Virus record (IMG/VR): IMGVR_UViG_3300030060_006600
Location: 1 to 24,026 of that record
Length of the DNA stretch: 24,026 nucleotides
Direction: 5' to 3' (one strand)
Source of the DNA: a virus
Both the position numbers and the translations under genes were made by a program. How positions within the stretch are numbered: position 1 is the stretch's first letter; every line of letters begins with the position of its first letter. Below, in pieces: positions 23,268 to 24,026 of the stretch. The notes under the pieces were generated by a model, which saw only the letters and a program-made list of their open reading frames with translations, was not told the DNA's origin and did no database searches.

Positions 23268-23813
23268 GGGAGTGAGGGATCCTCTCCCCTTGACTTAGAG
23301 ATCAAGCCAGAGCAAAAAATTCTCGCACTTAGCGAACCGTGGAAGGGTTTTCCATCGGGCATTAAGCAAGTCAAGGGGCCTAAACCAAATGGTGTTTGGT
23401 ATGGCTGCGGCGATTCGTGGCTTAAGTGGATGTCGCAAGAGATGCCCAAATGGTTAGACCAAGTAAATTATGTTTATGAGCTTGAAATAAACGATGAATT
23501 TATGAAAGTTATCACCAATGCCGAACAGTTTGAGAACTTCGAGCGCGAGTTCGGTGCTAGGGCACCGTATCAGGAAAATACATCGCGCCGCATTGATTGG
23601 GTTGATTGGCCGCTTCTTGCAGACATCGACTGGGATGGGATAGAGATTTGCCCATACCTTTGGGAATTCCGCCTAAGCAACAGTGGATGGTATTACCCGT
23701 GGGATGTCGCTTCAGGATGTATTTGGAATTCGGAAGCCCTAGTTGGTGATCCAAAATTATTGTGGCAGAGGAACCCAGAAAAAGAGGAGGAAGAAAATGA
23801 AACTCCTGCTTGA
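23226..23813 (+). CDS. Leader-bearing protein 2, aromatic-rich body of unknown fold
   Basis: A 195-residue protein whose ATG at 23226 directly follows the previous stop codon (TAGATG). The first 14 residues are MKLLLENWREYIKE. The body is rich in W and Y: KPNGVWYGCGDSWLKWM (53-69), VYELEIND (83-90), a helix NAEQFENFEREFG (98-110), DWDGIEICPY (135-144) and WYYPWDVASGCIWN (155-168). These last two blocks are very like a recurrent family of bacterial and phage proteins I cannot name. The strand order (K-P-x-G-x-W-Y, later D-x-I-E-I, final W-D-x-A-S-G-C-I-W) could fit an ADP-ribosyltransferase-like fold, which is speculation. The C-terminus is an acidic tail (EKEEEENETPA) that overlaps the next gene by 17 bases. 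Confidence 0.6.
   Translation: MKLLLENWREYIKEGSEGSSPLDLEIKPEQKILALSEPWKGFPSGIKQVKGPKPNGVWYGCGDSWLKWMSQEMPKWLDQVNYVYELEINDEFMKVITNAEQFENFEREFGARAPYQENTSRRIDWVDWPLLADIDWDGIEICPYLWEFRLSNSGWYYPWDVASGCIWNSEALVGDPKLLWQRNPEKEEEENETPA
23266..23290 (+). other. Hairpin at the end of leader repeat copy 2
   Basis: AGGGGAG (23266-23272) pairs perfectly with CTCCCCT (23284-23290) around an 11-base loop, inside the coding region exactly where leader homology ends. It encodes a low-complexity link (EGSEGSSPL). It could be a recombination junction scar, or it could slow ribosomes or polymerase; it could also be chance. Confidence 0.4.
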
Positions 23814-23838
23814 AAATTGGCGAGAATATATCAAGGAA
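23797..23838 (+). repeat. Leader-coding repeat copy 3
   Basis: The first 42 bases of the third gene, encoding MKLLLENWREYIKE, differing from copy 2 at a few third positions. It sits inside the end of gene 2 in another frame, so the repeat was fitted onto an existing gene end. Confidence 0.9.
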
Positions 23839-24026
23839 CAAGAAGAGACTAATGAAATCTTAGGTATGGGCAAGAAATACATTGATTTTGACACCGATCA
23901 TCTGGATGCTATTCAACAAATCCCCATTGCCATTAATCATGCAGTGAGAGGTCTGGAAGAAGAAGGATACTCTCAAGAGCTTTATAAAGAATATCTTGAA
24001 AAATTAATAAAAGAATATGAGGAAGA
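23797..24026 (+). CDS. Leader-bearing protein 3, start only (3' end outside window)
   Basis: ATG at 23797 behind AGAGGAGGAAG, overlapping the previous gene by 17 bases. The first 14 residues are again MKLLLENWREYIKE. The visible 76 residues continue with QEETNEILGMGKKY, IDFDTDHLDAIQQIPIAINH and a highly charged helix (LEEEGYSQELYKEYLEKLIK). This body shows no similarity to the two previous ones. The open frame reaches the window edge. Function is unknown; gene order and leader tie it to the same group. Confidence 0.75.
   Translation, partial: MKLLLENWREYIKEQEETNEILGMGKKYIDFDTDHLDAIQQIPIAINHAVRGLEEEGYSQELYKEYLEKLIKEYEE

Noticed and set aside
22599-23838. The three leader repeats as a CRISPR-like or insertion-sequence array
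   Set aside because: Spacing is gene-sized and uneven, each repeat starts at an ATG in frame, and there are no terminal inverted repeats or transposase.

Overview
This window looks like part of the genome of a tailed bacteriophage, probably a large lytic one. All confidently called genes lie on the + strand, packed with overlaps or gaps of a few bases. Tail and baseplate genes run directly into a replication module (family-A polymerase, gp32-type SSB, UvsX/RecA, RNase H-type nuclease, DnaB-type helicase, class II ribonucleotide reductase), followed by accessory genes. No transposase, integrase, tRNA, rRNA or CRISPR array was seen. The DNA is moderately AT-rich. Starts are mostly ATG with good Shine-Dalgarno sites, plus some TTG/GTG. 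Promoters are near-consensus bacterial sigma-70 types, so the host is a bacterium and at least part of transcription uses host RNA polymerase. The accessory set (class II RNR, bL12 domain, FKBP, GroES-like and J-domain proteins) recalls marine phages, but that is inference.

Layout. 1-6869: tail module, with the C-terminal part of a tape-measure protein (cut by the window edge), a tail/baseplate protein, a gp53-like LysM protein, a large putative hub protein and an unrecognised tail-region protein. 6853-8890: a short family-A DNA polymerase lacking an exonuclease domain, then a divergent FtsZ/tubulin-like protein; both start with TTG. 8966-11357: compact genes for an SSB, an SlyD-like FKBP, a two-helix membrane protein and a protein carrying a ribosomal bL12 C-terminal domain. 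Each is followed by a copy of the same hairpin. 10660-11598: two promoter-plus-leader units with related sequence and compensating stem changes, in front of the bL12-like gene and a ParB-like gene.

11598-14665: a ParB-like protein, a Dam-family adenine methylase and a putative PD-(D/E)XK nuclease. 14672-21506: consensus promoters driving UvsX, a J-domain-like protein, a 5' nuclease, the helicase, a B12-dependent RNR, a GroES-like protein and a 50-residue ORF. 21524-24026: a Rossmann-like protein, a DUF6356-like small protein, and three consecutive genes that share an almost identical first 14 residues (MKLLLENWREYIKE) but have unrelated bodies.

The most unusual elements are: (1) the shared N-terminal leader on at least three consecutive, otherwise unrelated proteins, which resembles a capsid-targeting propeptide and suggests head-packaged, injected effectors, one of them with a BECR-nuclease-like body; (2) the paired structured RNA leaders; (3) the repeated hairpins between highly expressed genes; (4) the tubulin-like GTPase lacking the usual T7-loop acid; and (5) the bL12 C-terminal domain fused to a phage-type domain. 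All functional assignments come from reading motifs by eye; no database search was run.
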